The position numbers and the translations under genes are program-made. Shown piece after piece: positions 30,543 through 40,977 of a stretch of 64,000 nt of DNA (position 1 is its first letter; each line of letters starts with the position of its first letter). Source of the stretch: Piscinibacter gummiphilus (GTDB taxonomy: Bacteria; Pseudomonadota; Gammaproteobacteria; Burkholderiales; Burkholderiaceae_C); contig NZ_CP015118.1 in the NCBI RefSeq assembly GCF_002116905.1, positions 930,001-994,000 on the forward strand. The letters run 5' to 3'. The notes below the pieces were generated by a model, which was not told the DNA's origin, searched no databases, and was given only the letters and a program-made list of their open reading frames with translations.

Positions 30543-30605
30543 TAGGGTTCGTACTGAATCGAGAAACAGCGGGATAACCCTAGTGTTGGTTCGGGCCAAA
30601 CCCTA
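30543..30605. promoter_or_regulatory. Three copies of AACCCTA in the lamB/glk divergent region
   Basis: TAGGGTT at 30543-30549 (inverted), AACCCTA at 30576-30582 and 30599-30605. The last two are each followed by a GTGTTGGT segment, giving an imperfect direct repeat. Not HexR-like, so a second regulator of lamB or glk is plausible. Unidentified. Confidence 0.4.
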
Positions 30606-30632
30606 ATGGTGTTGGTCCCTGGTTGACGTTTG

Positions 30633-30661
30633 TGGACGTTCTCCAGGTCATCGCATACGAT
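30633..30661 (+). promoter_or_regulatory. Candidate sigma-70 promoter of glk
   Basis: TGGACG, 17-nt spacer, TACGAT. The predicted start near 30668 falls directly before the HexR-like site at 30669-30683, a classic repressor position. Prediction only. Confidence 0.45.
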
Positions 30662-30668
30662 GCCGCCA

Positions 30669-30683
30669 TGTAGTCTGAGTACA
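30669..30683. promoter_or_regulatory. HexR-like site 2 (glk leader)
   Basis: TGTAG-tctga-GTACA; the TGTA and TACA ends are symmetric but the inner bases are imperfect. It overlaps the predicted glk transcription start, 50 bp before the ATG. Confidence 0.45.
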
Positions 30684-30732
30684 AAAAGACTGCGAATAGG
30701 CGGCCATCGTGTCGACAGGACGCCACATTTCC

Positions 30733-31722
30733 ATGACCAGGGACCTTGTTTTGAACCAGCAATTCACGTATCCGCGCCTGCTGGGCGACATCGGCGGCAC
30801 GAATGCCCGCTTCGCATGGCAGGAGGCCGAAGGGGCCCCGCTCACCGACATCGCGACCCTTCCGTGTGCCGATTTCGCAACGGTGCTCGACGCGATCAGG
30901 GAATACCTGAGGGCCCATGGCAAGGCCCAGCCGCGCTGGTCCGCGATGGGCATCGCGAACCCGATCACGGGCGACCGCGTGCAGATGACCAACCACCACT
31001 GGTCGTTCTCGATTTCCGAGGTGCAGCGCGACCTGGGCCTCGACCGCTACCTGCTCATCAACGACTTCACGGCGCTCGCGCTGTCGCTGCCGGCGCTCGA
31101 GCGGGCGCAGCTGCGCCAGGTGGGTGGCGGCGACGCCGTGCCGGGCGGCCCCATCGCGCTGCTCGGCGCGGGCACGGGCCTCGGCGTGTCCGGCCTGCTG
31201 CAGACGGCGGGCGGTCAGAGCGTGCCGCTGAACGGCGAGGGTGGGCACGTCACCCTCGGGGGTGTCGACGCGCGCGAGGACGCGGTGATCGCGGTGCTGC
31301 GCCGTCGCTATGGCCACGCTTCGGCCGAGCGGGCGCTGTCCGGGCCCGGCATCGTCGCCCTGTACGAGGCGCTGTGCGAACTCGACGGGGTGGCTGCGAA
31401 GCCCATGACGGCCGCGACGATCACGGCCGCGGCCCAGGCCGGGCAGGATGCCCAGGCCGTCGAGACCGAGGCCGTCTTCTTCTCGCTGCTCGGCACCGTG
31501 GCCGGCAACCTCGCGCTGTCGCTCGGCGCGCGGGGTGGGGTTTACATCGGGGGGGGTATCGTCCCGCGCCTCGGTGACCGTATCCTCTCGTCCAGCTTCC
31601 GCAGCCGATTCGAGAGCAAGGGGCGGTTCCAGCCGTACCTCGCGTCGATTCCGGTGTTCGTCGTGGCGGCCGAGGTCTCGCCGGCCCTGATCGGTGCGGC
31701 CCGCGCCCTCGACGTCCTTTGA
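30733..31722 (+). CDS. glk: Glucokinase, stand-alone
   Basis: 329 residues from ATG 30733; GTG 30709 is in frame and cannot be excluded. Complete kinase site: LLGDIGGTNARFAW phosphate loop, catalytic Asp in LINDFTALALS, glucose-binding EGGH and SAERALSGPG, GGIVPR near the C-terminus. Phosphorylates glucose with ATP to glucose 6-phosphate, the entry to Zwf-Pgl-Edd-Eda encoded downstream. Divergent from lamB. It contrasts with the kinase-like half of the fusion at 17990, which lacks the Asp. Confidence 0.93.
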   Translation: MTRDLVLNQQFTYPRLLGDIGGTNARFAWQEAEGAPLTDIATLPCADFATVLDAIREYLRAHGKAQPRWSAMGIANPITGDRVQMTNHHWSFSISEVQRDLGLDRYLLINDFTALALSLPALERAQLRQVGGGDAVPGGPIALLGAGTGLGVSGLLQTAGGQSVPLNGEGGHVTLGGVDAREDAVIAVLRRRYGHASAERALSGPGIVALYEALCELDGVAAKPMTAATITAAAQAGQDAQAVETEAVFFSLLGTVAGNLALSLGARGGVYIGGGIVPRLGDRILSSSFRSRFESKGRFQPYLASIPVFVVAAEVSPALIGAARALDVL

Positions 31723-31753
31723 TGACCTGATCGTCCTTCCTGGAGACCCATCG

Positions 31754-32611
31754 ATGATCCACCCCACCGCGTTCCGCCGTGCGACCGCCTGCGCCCTGCT
31801 CGGGCTCGCCTTCGCCCTGCCCGCGTACGCCCAGAAGCCGCTCGACTGGGCCCTCGGCGGCAACCCGCCGAAGGAAGCGCCGGGCGAGAAGCTCATCTTC
31901 CGCATCGGTGAATCGAGCGGGCTGGAGCTCGTGCCGCGCGAGAATGGTGCCGCACCGAACGACCAGCCGCGCACGGTCGACCCGGCCGTGCTGCGCCAGC
32001 AGCTGATGCTGCTCACGTACGTGACCCCGAAGGGCGCGGCGGAGCCGCTGTTCTCCGACGACGAGGCCACCGACATCTCGGGCCCCCTCGCCAAGGCGTT
32101 CGCGATCGCCAAGCCGACGCAGGACGTGCTGCTGTTCTCGTCGTACCGCCGTGATTCCTACTTCGTGCCGCCTCTCGGCATGACGGCGCGCCTGTTCCTG
32201 CTCGGCGACAAGCTCAACGTGATCGTCGGGCAGCCGCGCATCGAGTACTACGGGCAGTGGCGCATCAACGCGAGCGTGCGTCCGGCGCTCGTGTTCGGTT
32301 CGCGCACCACGGCCGGCAAGGCGAAGCTGCAGGCGCCGGAAGGGGTGCTGGTCCGCAGCGACTGGGGTGTGCTCCCGCTGGTGTCGGTGGCCACCGCGCC
32401 GGCCCGCACTGCGCCGCCGGCCATCGCCCCGGTGCCCGTGCCAGTCCAGGCCGCTCCGGCCGTGGCGCCTGCCGCCGCACCCGCGCCGGCCGCCGCGCCC
32501 GTCACCGATCCGGAAGCCCGCCTGCGCACGCTGAAGCGCCTGCGCGACGGCGGCCTGATCAGTGAAGAGGAGTTCCAGCAGAAGAAGGCGGAGATCCTGA
32601 AGACGCTGTGA
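31754..32611 (+). CDS. Exported protein with C-terminal SHOCT domain
   Basis: 285 residues from ATG 31754 (GGAG 8 nt upstream). Signal peptide ending at ALPAYAQKP. Residues about 25-215 are an unrecognised, mostly beta-type domain. Then an alanine/proline-rich linker (about 216-255) leads to a SHOCT motif (RLRTLKRLRDGGLISEEEF, then KKAEIL). SHOCT domains mediate oligomerisation. Function unknown. Lies 31 bp after glk in the same direction, so it may be co-transcribed. Confidence 0.75.
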   Translation: MIHPTAFRRATACALLGLAFALPAYAQKPLDWALGGNPPKEAPGEKLIFRIGESSGLELVPRENGAAPNDQPRTVDPAVLRQQLMLLTYVTPKGAAEPLFSDDEATDISGPLAKAFAIAKPTQDVLLFSSYRRDSYFVPPLGMTARLFLLGDKLNVIVGQPRIEYYGQWRINASVRPALVFGSRTTAGKAKLQAPEGVLVRSDWGVLPLVSVATAPARTAPPAIAPVPVPVQAAPAVAPAAAPAPAAAPVTDPEARLRTLKRLRDGGLISEEEFQQKKAEILKTL

Positions 32612-32628
32612 AGCGTTTCGTACCGTGA

Positions 32629-32709
32629 GTGACCCCGGCGAAAGCCGGGGCCCACGGCCTCGCCCCGTGTGCCTGGGGCGCGGTGGATCCCGGCGTTCGC
32701 CGGGATGAC
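32629..32709. repeat. Dispersed inverted repeat (REP-like), copy 2
   Basis: Two inverted units, 32629-32655 and 32683-32709, match at 22 of 27 positions. Each also folds alone: CCCCGGC-GAAA-GCCGGGG and TCCCGGCG-tt-CGCCGGGA. It fills the gap between the SHOCT gene and the convergent hexR and may serve as a bidirectional 3' structure. Same family as 17189-17252. Confidence 0.65.
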
Positions 32710-32739
32710 GGGCGCGTTTGGGTTGCGCCGGAGGGGCCC

Positions 32740-33636
32740 TCAGGACTCCGGTGTGCGCTTTTCCTGCAGCACGGCCTTTGAGCGGCGCAACTGCGCCACC
32801 AGTTCGGGGCCGCGTGCGAGCGCCACCGACACGGCCAGCACGTCCAGCACCGCCAGGTGCGCGAGGCGCGAGGTCATCGGGGCATAGACGTCCGGGTCCT
32901 CCGGCACGTCCACGTTCAGCGAGATGTCGCAGGCGCGGGCCAGCGGCGAGCCTGGCACCGTGAGGCCGATGGCCGTGGCGCCCGCCTCGCGGCCAATCTC
33001 GACGCTGCGGATCACGTCGCGCGTTCGGCCGCTGCCGGAGATCGCGACGAGCACGTCGCCGGGTTCCAGCAGCGAGGCGGACATCGCCTGCACGTGTGTG
33101 TCCGACAGGGCCGCCGTGGGCACGCCCAGGCGGAAGAACTTGTGCTGCGCGTCCATCGCGACGATGCCCGAGTTGCCGACACCATAGAACTCGATGCGGC
33201 GTGCCGTGCACAGCGCCTCGACGGCCCTCGTGAGCGATGACGGGTCGAGGTGGTTGCGCACGGTGACCAGCGCGGCGATCGCGCGGTCGAACACTTTCGC
33301 CCCCACCTCCGCGGAGGAGTCCTGCGCGTTGACGTCGTGGTGGATGTACGGCAGCCCGGTGGCCAGGCTCTTGGCCAGGCGCAGCTTGAACTCGCGCAGG
33401 CCGCTGAAGCCCAGTGCGTTGCAGAAGCGCGCGATGGTGGGCTGGCTCACGCCGGCGCGCGTGGCCAGTTCCGCGAACGACAGGTCGATCACCTCGTTCG
33501 GGTGCTGCAGCACGTAGTCGGCGGCCTGCTGTTCGGACGGACGCAGTTCGTCCCGCGCGGCCTCGATGCGTTGCAGCAGCGTGGCGGTGGCGGGCGAGGG
33601 GTCGGGGGTCTTGGGGGTGGCGCGGGAACGGGGCAT
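32740..33636 (-). CDS. hexR: RpiR-family regulator HexR
   Basis: 298 residues. N-terminal RpiR HTH (about 20-95: LRPSEQQAADYVLQHPNEV, RAGVSQPTIARFCNALGF) and SIS sugar-phosphate domain (about 125-265: IEFYGVGNSGIVAMDAQHKF, VLVAISGSGRTRDVIRSV). HexR represses ED and glucose genes and is released by KDPG. It directly follows pgl (14-bp gap) and faces the edd-eda-zwf operon, and HexR-like sites flank both. The RpiR half of the fusion at 17990 is a paralogue. Confidence 0.88.
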   Translation of the reverse strand: MPRSRATPKTPDPSPATATLLQRIEAARDELRPSEQQAADYVLQHPNEVIDLSFAELATRAGVSQPTIARFCNALGFSGLREFKLRLAKSLATGLPYIHHDVNAQDSSAEVGAKVFDRAIAALVTVRNHLDPSSLTRAVEALCTARRIEFYGVGNSGIVAMDAQHKFFRLGVPTAALSDTHVQAMSASLLEPGDVLVAISGSGRTRDVIRSVEIGREAGATAIGLTVPGSPLARACDISLNVDVPEDPDVYAPMTSRLAHLAVLDVLAVSVALARGPELVAQLRRSKAVLQEKRTPES

Positions 33637-33650
33637 CGGGGGGCGGGGAC

Positions 33651-34370
33651 TCAGGGGCTCCAGTACATCCTAAGCGGTCGCGTGCGGTGAAGCATCAAGG
33701 CATCGATCGGCAGTGGGTTGTCGGCGCGGGCGGCGCGGGCCTCCGCCGTCAGCATCGCGCCCTTCTGCGTGCCCTGCACGAGCAGCGCGACGTGACGGGC
33801 GGCCAGCAGCGCGGCGAGGTTCATGCCGAGCCGCGCATGGGGCGCCACCGGCGGCTCGATCGCGGCGAGGGCGGGTGCGGCGGCCGGGTCCAGCGCTTCG
33901 GCGAGGCCGCGGGCGCGCGGGAACAGCGAGGCGGTGTGGCCGTCCTCGCCCATGCCCAGCACCACGGCGTCGGCGCCGGCGAGCAGGGCCTGCAGCGTGC
34001 GGGAGCGTTCCTCCACGGCTTCGGCCGGATGGTCCGCGCGGGTCTTCAGCGGCACGAACGTGGCGGCCGAGGCGTGGCGCGTCAGCAGCCGCTCGCGCAC
34101 GAGGCGCTCGTTGCTGTCGCCCGAGGCCGGGTCCACCCAGCGTTCGTCGACGAGGGTCACGGTGACACGGGACCAGTCCAGGCGCGAGCGCGCCAGCTCG
34201 TCGAACAGCAGCTTGGGGCTGCGGCCGCCGGACACCGCGAGCGTCGCCGCGCCCCGGGCCTGCAGCGCGGCCGCGAGGATGCCGACGAGTTCGTGCGCGA
34301 GGGTCTGGGCCGCCTGCAGCGGGTTCTCGAAGGTCGCGAGATCCGGCTCGCGTAGGGAATTCGGGGTCAT
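33651..34370 (-). CDS. pgl: 6-phosphogluconolactonase
   Basis: 239 residues. Hydrolyses 6-phosphogluconolactone to 6-phosphogluconate, between Zwf and Edd. DevB-type family motifs: TLAVSGGRSPKLLFDEL, VTLVDERWVDPASGDSNE, DAVVLGMGEDGHTASLFP. Divergent from edd; hexR follows in the same direction. A HexR-like site lies 11-25 nt before the ATG. Confidence 0.93.
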   Translation of the reverse strand: MTPNSLREPDLATFENPLQAAQTLAHELVGILAAALQARGAATLAVSGGRSPKLLFDELARSRLDWSRVTVTLVDERWVDPASGDSNERLVRERLLTRHASAATFVPLKTRADHPAEAVEERSRTLQALLAGADAVVLGMGEDGHTASLFPRARGLAEALDPAAAPALAAIEPPVAPHARLGMNLAALLAARHVALLVQGTQKGAMLTAEARAARADNPLPIDALMLHRTRPLRMYWSP

Positions 34371-34380
34371 GGTGGGGCTC

Positions 34381-34395
34381 GGTAGTTTCTCTACA
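34381..34395. promoter_or_regulatory. HexR-like site 3 (pgl leader)
   Basis: GGTAG-tttct-CTACA, that is TGTAG-agaaa-CTACC on the pgl strand. Perfect GTAG/CTAC arms. A repressor here would block the pgl-hexR transcript and so give HexR autoregulation. Confidence 0.5.
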
Positions 34396-34490
34396 GATCG
34401 GGTGACGGCTGCACGCCGGTCCGAAGTGTGATTGCAGTGTTTATAGGGTCAATCAGGGAAGGTGAGGCTGGAAATTCGTTTTGGAACCGT

Positions 34491-34504
34491 GTAGCATTCC
34501 TACA
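34491..34504. promoter_or_regulatory. HexR-like site 4 (edd leader)
   Basis: TGTAG-catt-CTACA, perfect 5-bp arms, 50 bp before the edd ATG. The most symmetric of the four sites. The 183-bp pgl/edd intergenic region holds sites 3 and 4 and no other clear element. Confidence 0.55.
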
Positions 34505-34553
34505 AGACTTTCGAAGTATCGCCCAAAACATCGATTCAGATCGATCCGGACAT

Positions 34554-36396
<1,843 letters not shown>

Positions 36397-36410
<14 letters not shown>

Positions 36411-37020
36411 CATCCTCGCCCTCTCGCCGGTGATGCCGGTCATCGCCCTCGAACGCGTCGCCGACGCGGTGCCGCTGGCCCGTGCGCTCGTGAAGGGGGG
36501 CATCCGCCTGCTCGAGGTCACGCTGCGCACGCCCGTCGCGCTCGAATGCGTGCGCGCCATCGCGGCCGAGGTGCCCGAGGCGGTGGTGGGCGTGGGCACC
36601 ATCACCACGCCGGCCGACCTGGAGGCCTCGGTGCGCGCCGGCGCCGTCTTCGGCGTGAGCCCGGGGGCCTCGGCCTCGCTGCTCAAGGCCGCCGCGGCCG
36701 GCCCGCTGCCGTTCGTGCCGGGTGTGATGACGCCGTCGGACGTCATCAACGCCGCCGAATCGGGCTTCAACACGCTGAAGCTGTTCCCCGCGGCCCAGGC
36801 CGGCGGCCTCGAGATGCTCAAGGCGATGGGTGGGCCTTTCCCTCATGTTCGCTTCTGCCCCACGGGTGGTGTCACACTGCAGTCCGCCCCGGCGCTGCTC
36901 GCGTTGAAGAACGTGGTGTGTGTCGGAGGCTCGTGGCTGACCCCGAAGGCGCTGATCGACAGCGGCGACTGGGCGGCGATCGAAACCCTGGCCCGCGACG
37001 CCGCGGCCCTTCGCCAATAA
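36397..37020 (+). CDS. eda: KDPG aldolase
   Basis: 207 residues. Splits KDPG into pyruvate and glyceraldehyde 3-phosphate. VMPVIALER with catalytic Glu, EVTLRTP (the Eda form), GVGTIT, FVPGVMTP, Schiff-base Lys in NTLKLFPA, FCPTGGV. Starts inside the end of edd and is followed 7 bp later by zwf. Confidence 0.96.
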
Positions 37021-37027
37021 CACGACC

Positions 37028-38494
37028 ATGTTCGATCACCAATCGACCCCTTGCCGCAGCCTGGTGCTGTTCGGCGCCACCGGCGACCTGGCCCGCCGCA
37101 TGCTGTGGCCGTCGCTCTACGCGCTGCACGCCGACGGCCTGCTGCCCGAGCAGTTCGCGCTGATCGGCGCCGCGCATTCGAAGTACGAGCCGGCGAAGTT
37201 CGCCGAACTCGTGCGCAACTCGGTGCTCGGCTCGGCCAACGCGGCGATGTTCGACGAGGCCAAGTTCGCCACGTTCATCGCACGCGTGAGCTACGTGTCG
37301 GTCGACGCCTCGAGCGAGGCCGGCATGCAGCCCCTGCGCGACGCGCTCGCGCCGCACGAGGGTGGCACGATCTTCTACCTGTCGACCTCGCCCCACATGT
37401 TCGGCCCCATCTGCCGCACACTGGGCGCCTGGGGCGTGCACCCGGACAGCCGCGTGGTGGTCGAGAAGCCCATCGGCACCGACGAGAAGAGCGCGAACGC
37501 CGTCAACGACGCCATCGCCTCGGCCTTCGCCGAGCCGCAGGTCTTCCGCATCGACCACTACCTGGGCAAGGAAGCGGTGCAGAACCTGCTGGCGCTGCGT
37601 TTCGCGAACGCCATCTTCGAGCCGCTGTGGAACGCCAACGCCATCGAGCAGGTGCAGATCACGGTCGCCGAGACCGTGGGCGTCGAGGGCCGCTGGGGCT
37701 ACTACGACGGCGTGGGTGCGCTGCGCGACATGGTGCAGAACCACCTGCTGCAGCTGCTGTGCCTGGTCGCCATGGAGCCGCCCGCGAGCTTCACGCCGTC
37801 GGCCGTGCGCAACGAGAAGGTGAAGGTGCTGTGGTCGCTGCGGCCCATCAACGGCACCAACGTGCACACGCACACCGTCACCGGCCAGTACACCGAGGGC
37901 TTCGCCGGTGGCCAGTCCGTGCCGGGCTACCGCGACGAGGCCGGTGCCAACAAGGTCAGCGACACCGAGACGTTCGTGGCCCTGCGCGCCGAGATCGACA
38001 ACTGGCGCTGGGCCGGCGTGCCGTTCTACCTGCGCACCGGCAAGCGCATGCAGCGCCGCTCGAGCGAGATCGCGATCCACTTCAAGAGCGCGCCGTACAA
38101 CATCTTCTCGGGCATCGGCGCCACGCTGCAGCCGAACGTGCTGCTGATCAAGCTGCAGCCGGAGGAAATGATCACGCTGAGCCTGATGCACAAGCTGCCG
38201 GGCCGCAACGACATGCAGCTGGGCCAGGTGGGCCTGAACCTGTCGCTCGGCGACAAGTTCACGCAGACCCGCCGCCGCATCGCCTACGAGCGCATGCTGA
38301 TCGACGTGCTGGCCGGCAACCCGTCGCTGTTCGTGCGCCGCGACGAGGTCGAGGCCGCATGGAAGTGGATCGACGGCATCGTCGAAGGCTGGCGCCAGAC
38401 AGCCCAGAAGCCCAAGCCGTACGGCTCGGGCTCGTGGGGACCGAGCGCGGCCATCGGGCTGCCGGAGCGGTTCGGGCATTCCTGGAACGAGTGA
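37028..38494 (+). CDS. zwf: Glucose-6-phosphate dehydrogenase
   Basis: 488 residues. Nucleotide-binding VLFGATGDLARRMLWPSLY, catalytic RIDHYLGKEAVQN with the Lys and His, and EKPIGTD. Oxidises glucose 6-phosphate to 6-phosphogluconolactone. Third gene of the edd-eda-zwf operon. No terminator is seen in the 12 bp before the LysE-type gene. Confidence 0.96.
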   Translation: MFDHQSTPCRSLVLFGATGDLARRMLWPSLYALHADGLLPEQFALIGAAHSKYEPAKFAELVRNSVLGSANAAMFDEAKFATFIARVSYVSVDASSEAGMQPLRDALAPHEGGTIFYLSTSPHMFGPICRTLGAWGVHPDSRVVVEKPIGTDEKSANAVNDAIASAFAEPQVFRIDHYLGKEAVQNLLALRFANAIFEPLWNANAIEQVQITVAETVGVEGRWGYYDGVGALRDMVQNHLLQLLCLVAMEPPASFTPSAVRNEKVKVLWSLRPINGTNVHTHTVTGQYTEGFAGGQSVPGYRDEAGANKVSDTETFVALRAEIDNWRWAGVPFYLRTGKRMQRRSSEIAIHFKSAPYNIFSGIGATLQPNVLLIKLQPEEMITLSLMHKLPGRNDMQLGQVGLNLSLGDKFTQTRRRIAYERMLIDVLAGNPSLFVRRDEVEAAWKWIDGIVEGWRQTAQKPKPYGSGSWGPSAAIGLPERFGHSWNE

Positions 38495-38506
38495 GATGAT
38501 GTCGGG

Positions 38507-39130
38507 ATGCCCACGCCCGACACCCTCCTCGCGTTCTTCGGCATCGCCGTGCTGCTCTGCCTGAGCCCCGGCCCGGACAACGTCTTCGTCCTCTTCCAGT
38601 CCGCCCTGAACGGCCGGGCCGCCGGTTTCGCCGTCGTGCTGGGTCTGTGCACCGGCCTGCTCGGGCACACCGCCGCGGTGGCCCTGGGCCTGGCGGCGCT
38701 GGTGGCCGCGTCCGAGACGGCCTTCACGGTGCTCAAGCTCGCCGGCGCCGCCTACCTCGTGTGGCTCGCGTGGCAGGCCTTCCGTGCACCGGTCGGGCCG
38801 CTCTCCGCGCAGGCCGAGGCCGCGCCACTCGGGCGCATGTACCTGCGCGGTGTGGTGATGAACCTCACCAATCCGAAGGTCACCATCTTCTTCCTCGCGT
38901 TCCTCCCGCAGTTCGTCGACCGCGCGCGTGGCGAGACCGGCGTGCAGGTGCTGTGGCTCGGCGCGGTGTTCATCGTGGCCACGCTGCTCACCTTCGGCGC
39001 CATCGCGGTGTTCGCCGCCACGTTCGGGCGGGTGCTTCAGCGGTCCGAGCGCGCGCAGCGGGTGCTCAACTGGGGCGCCGGCACGGTGTTCCTGGGGCTG
39101 GCGGCGCGGCTGGCCTTCGCGCAGCGCTGA
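38507..39130 (+). CDS. LysE/RhtB-family exporter
   Basis: 207 residues, about six membrane segments: LLAFFGIAVLLCLSPGPDN (family signature SPGPD), GLLGHTAAVALGLAALV, MNLTNPKVTIFFLAFLPQF (NPK motif), LLTFGAIAVFAATFG. Members export amino acids or homoserine lactones. The substrate is unknown. It follows zwf by 12 bp but is not obviously related to sugar metabolism. Confidence 0.88.
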   Translation: MPTPDTLLAFFGIAVLLCLSPGPDNVFVLFQSALNGRAAGFAVVLGLCTGLLGHTAAVALGLAALVAASETAFTVLKLAGAAYLVWLAWQAFRAPVGPLSAQAEAAPLGRMYLRGVVMNLTNPKVTIFFLAFLPQFVDRARGETGVQVLWLGAVFIVATLLTFGAIAVFAATFGRVLQRSERAQRVLNWGAGTVFLGLAARLAFAQR

Positions 39131-39214
39131 GGAATTCAATCGCAAGAGTCGGGGTGATGGCCGGCGGGGCCGCCGGCACCATGGGGTCTCCGTTAGATTC
39201 AAGAGGCCGTGACC

Positions 39215-40285
39215 ATGAAACGAGACCTTCCCCCGACCTTCGCGTCCGACGACGCCCGCTGGGCCGCGGTCGCGTCGCGCGACCCGTCCGCCGACGGGCA
39301 GTTCTTCTATGGCGTCGCCACCACGGGCGTCTACTGCCGCCCGTCGTGTGGCGCGCGGCTGCCGCTGCGCGGCAATGTGAGTTTCCACGCCACCTCTGAA
39401 GCCGCCGAGGCGGAAGGCTTTCGGCCTTGTCGGCGTTGCGGGCCGGACGGGCCCACCAGGGCGCAGCGGCAGGCCGAGTTGGTGACCGCCGCCTGCCGCG
39501 CCATCGAGTCGGCCGAGACCCCGCCCGACCTCGAGACGCTGGCCGCGGCGGCCGGGCTGAGCCCGCACCACTTCCATCGCGTGTTCAAGGCCGTGGCGGG
39601 CGTGACGCCGAAGGCGTATGCGAAGGCCCATCGCGCGGGCCGCGTGCGCGACGGGCTGGTGCGTGCCGGCACCGTCACCGAGGCGCTGTACGACGCGGGC
39701 TACGCCTCCAGCGCGCGCTTCTACGACGACGCGTCCGGCGTGCTCGGCATGGCACCACGTGCCTACCGGCAGGGCGGGGCCGACGCGGTGATCCGCTTCG
39801 CCGTCGCGCAGTGCAGCCTGGGTGCGCTGCTCGTCGCGGCGACGGACAAGGGCGTGTGTGCCATCGCGCTGGGCGACGATCCCGATCCGCTGGTGAAGGA
39901 ACTCCAGGACCGCTTCCCCCGCGCCGAACTGCGGGGTGGTGACGCCGCGTTCGAGGCGATGGTCGCGGTGGTGGTGGGCGCCGTCGAACGCCCGGGCCCG
40001 GCGCTCGACGTGCCGCTCGACATCCGCGGCACCGCCTTCCAGCAGCGCGTGTGGCAGGCCCTGCGCGAGATTCCGCCCGGCCGCACGTGCAGCTACACCG
40101 AGGTGGCCGAGCGCATCGGCTCGCCCACGTCGGTGCGTGCGGTGGCCGCGGCCTGCGCCGCGAACACGCTCGCGGTGGCCGTGCCGTGCCACCGGGTCGT
40201 GCGCAGCGATGGCGGCCTGTCGGGCTACCGCTGGGGAGTCGAGCGCAAGCGCGCGCTGCTCGCCCGCGAGGGAGAGGGTTCGTGA
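39215..40285 (+). CDS. ada: Ada bifunctional DNA methyl-repair protein and regulator
   Basis: 356 residues from ATG 39215 (GAGG 8 nt upstream); a GTG two codons earlier is possible. N-terminal Ada zinc domain with four Cys (GVYCRPSCGARLP and FRPCRRCGPDG) that repairs methyl phosphotriesters. AraC HTH in the middle (LETLAAAAGLSPHHFHRVFK, VTEALYDAGYASSARFYDD). C-terminal O6-alkylguanine transferase with active Cys in VAVPCHRVV. Methylation turns it into an activator of its own operon. Next gene overlaps by 4 bp. Confidence 0.94.
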   Translation: MKRDLPPTFASDDARWAAVASRDPSADGQFFYGVATTGVYCRPSCGARLPLRGNVSFHATSEAAEAEGFRPCRRCGPDGPTRAQRQAELVTAACRAIESAETPPDLETLAAAAGLSPHHFHRVFKAVAGVTPKAYAKAHRAGRVRDGLVRAGTVTEALYDAGYASSARFYDDASGVLGMAPRAYRQGGADAVIRFAVAQCSLGALLVAATDKGVCAIALGDDPDPLVKELQDRFPRAELRGGDAAFEAMVAVVVGAVERPGPALDVPLDIRGTAFQQRVWQALREIPPGRTCSYTEVAERIGSPTSVRAVAAACAANTLAVAVPCHRVVRSDGGLSGYRWGVERKRALLAREGEGS

Positions 40286-40977
40286 ACCTCGATGCCATCG
40301 ACTGGAGCCGAGTCGAACACGACCTCGACGCGCAGGGCCAGGCCGTGCTGCCCGGCCTGCTCGACGAGGCCGTGTGCCTCGAGGTGGCCGCGATGTACGC
40401 ACAGCGCGAGCGCTTCCGCAGCCGCGTGGTGATGGACCGCCACGCCTTCGGCCGCGGCGAGTACCAGTACTTCGCGTACCCACTGCCCGAGCCGCTCGCG
40501 GCGCTGCGGCCCGCGCTCTATGCGCGGCTGCGGCCCGTGGCGAACCGGTGGAACCGCGCGATGGACATCCCGGTGTCGTACCCCGAGCGCCACGAGGAGT
40601 TTCTCGAACGGTGCCATGCGGCGGGACAGACCCGGCCCACGCCGCTGCTGCTTCAGTACGGCGCTGGCGACTACAACTGCCTGCACCAGGACTTGTACGG
40701 CGAGCACGTGTTCCCGCTGCAGGTGGCGGTGCTGCTGTCCGCGCCGGGGCGCGACTTCACGGGCGGCGAGTTCGTGATGACCGAGCAGCGGCCCCGCATG
40801 CAGTCGCGGCCCATGGTGGTGCCGCTGGGGCAGGGCGATGCCGTGGTGATGGCCGTGCACCACCGGCCCGTGCAGGGCACGCGCGGGCCGTACCGTGTGC
40901 AGCTGCGCCATGGCGTGAGCGAAGTGCGCTCGGGCCATCGCCACACGCTGGGCCTGATCTTCCACGACGCGACATGA
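40282..40977 (+). CDS. 2-oxoglutarate/Fe(II)-dependent oxygenase family protein in the Ada operon
   Basis: 231 residues from GTG 40282, which overlaps the ada stop (GTGA). Jelly-roll features: NCLHQDLYGEHVFPLQV with the HxD pair, GRDFTGGEFVMTEQRPRMQS, distal His and Arg region VRSGHRHTLGLIFHD. Often found beside ada/alkB (recalled), probably an alkylation-damage dioxygenase on DNA, RNA or protein. The exact substrate is unknown. It overlaps alkB by 4 bp, so the three genes are translationally coupled. Confidence 0.82.
   Translation: MNLDAIDWSRVEHDLDAQGQAVLPGLLDEAVCLEVAAMYAQRERFRSRVVMDRHAFGRGEYQYFAYPLPEPLAALRPALYARLRPVANRWNRAMDIPVSYPERHEEFLERCHAAGQTRPTPLLLQYGAGDYNCLHQDLYGEHVFPLQVAVLLSAPGRDFTGGEFVMTEQRPRMQSRPMVVPLGQGDAVVMAVHHRPVQGTRGPYRVQLRHGVSEVRSGHRHTLGLIFHDAT

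Noticed and set aside
36872..40483. 1203-codon minus-strand open frame
   Set aside because: Covers eda, zwf, lysE-type and ada genes on the opposite strand; no recognisable domain.
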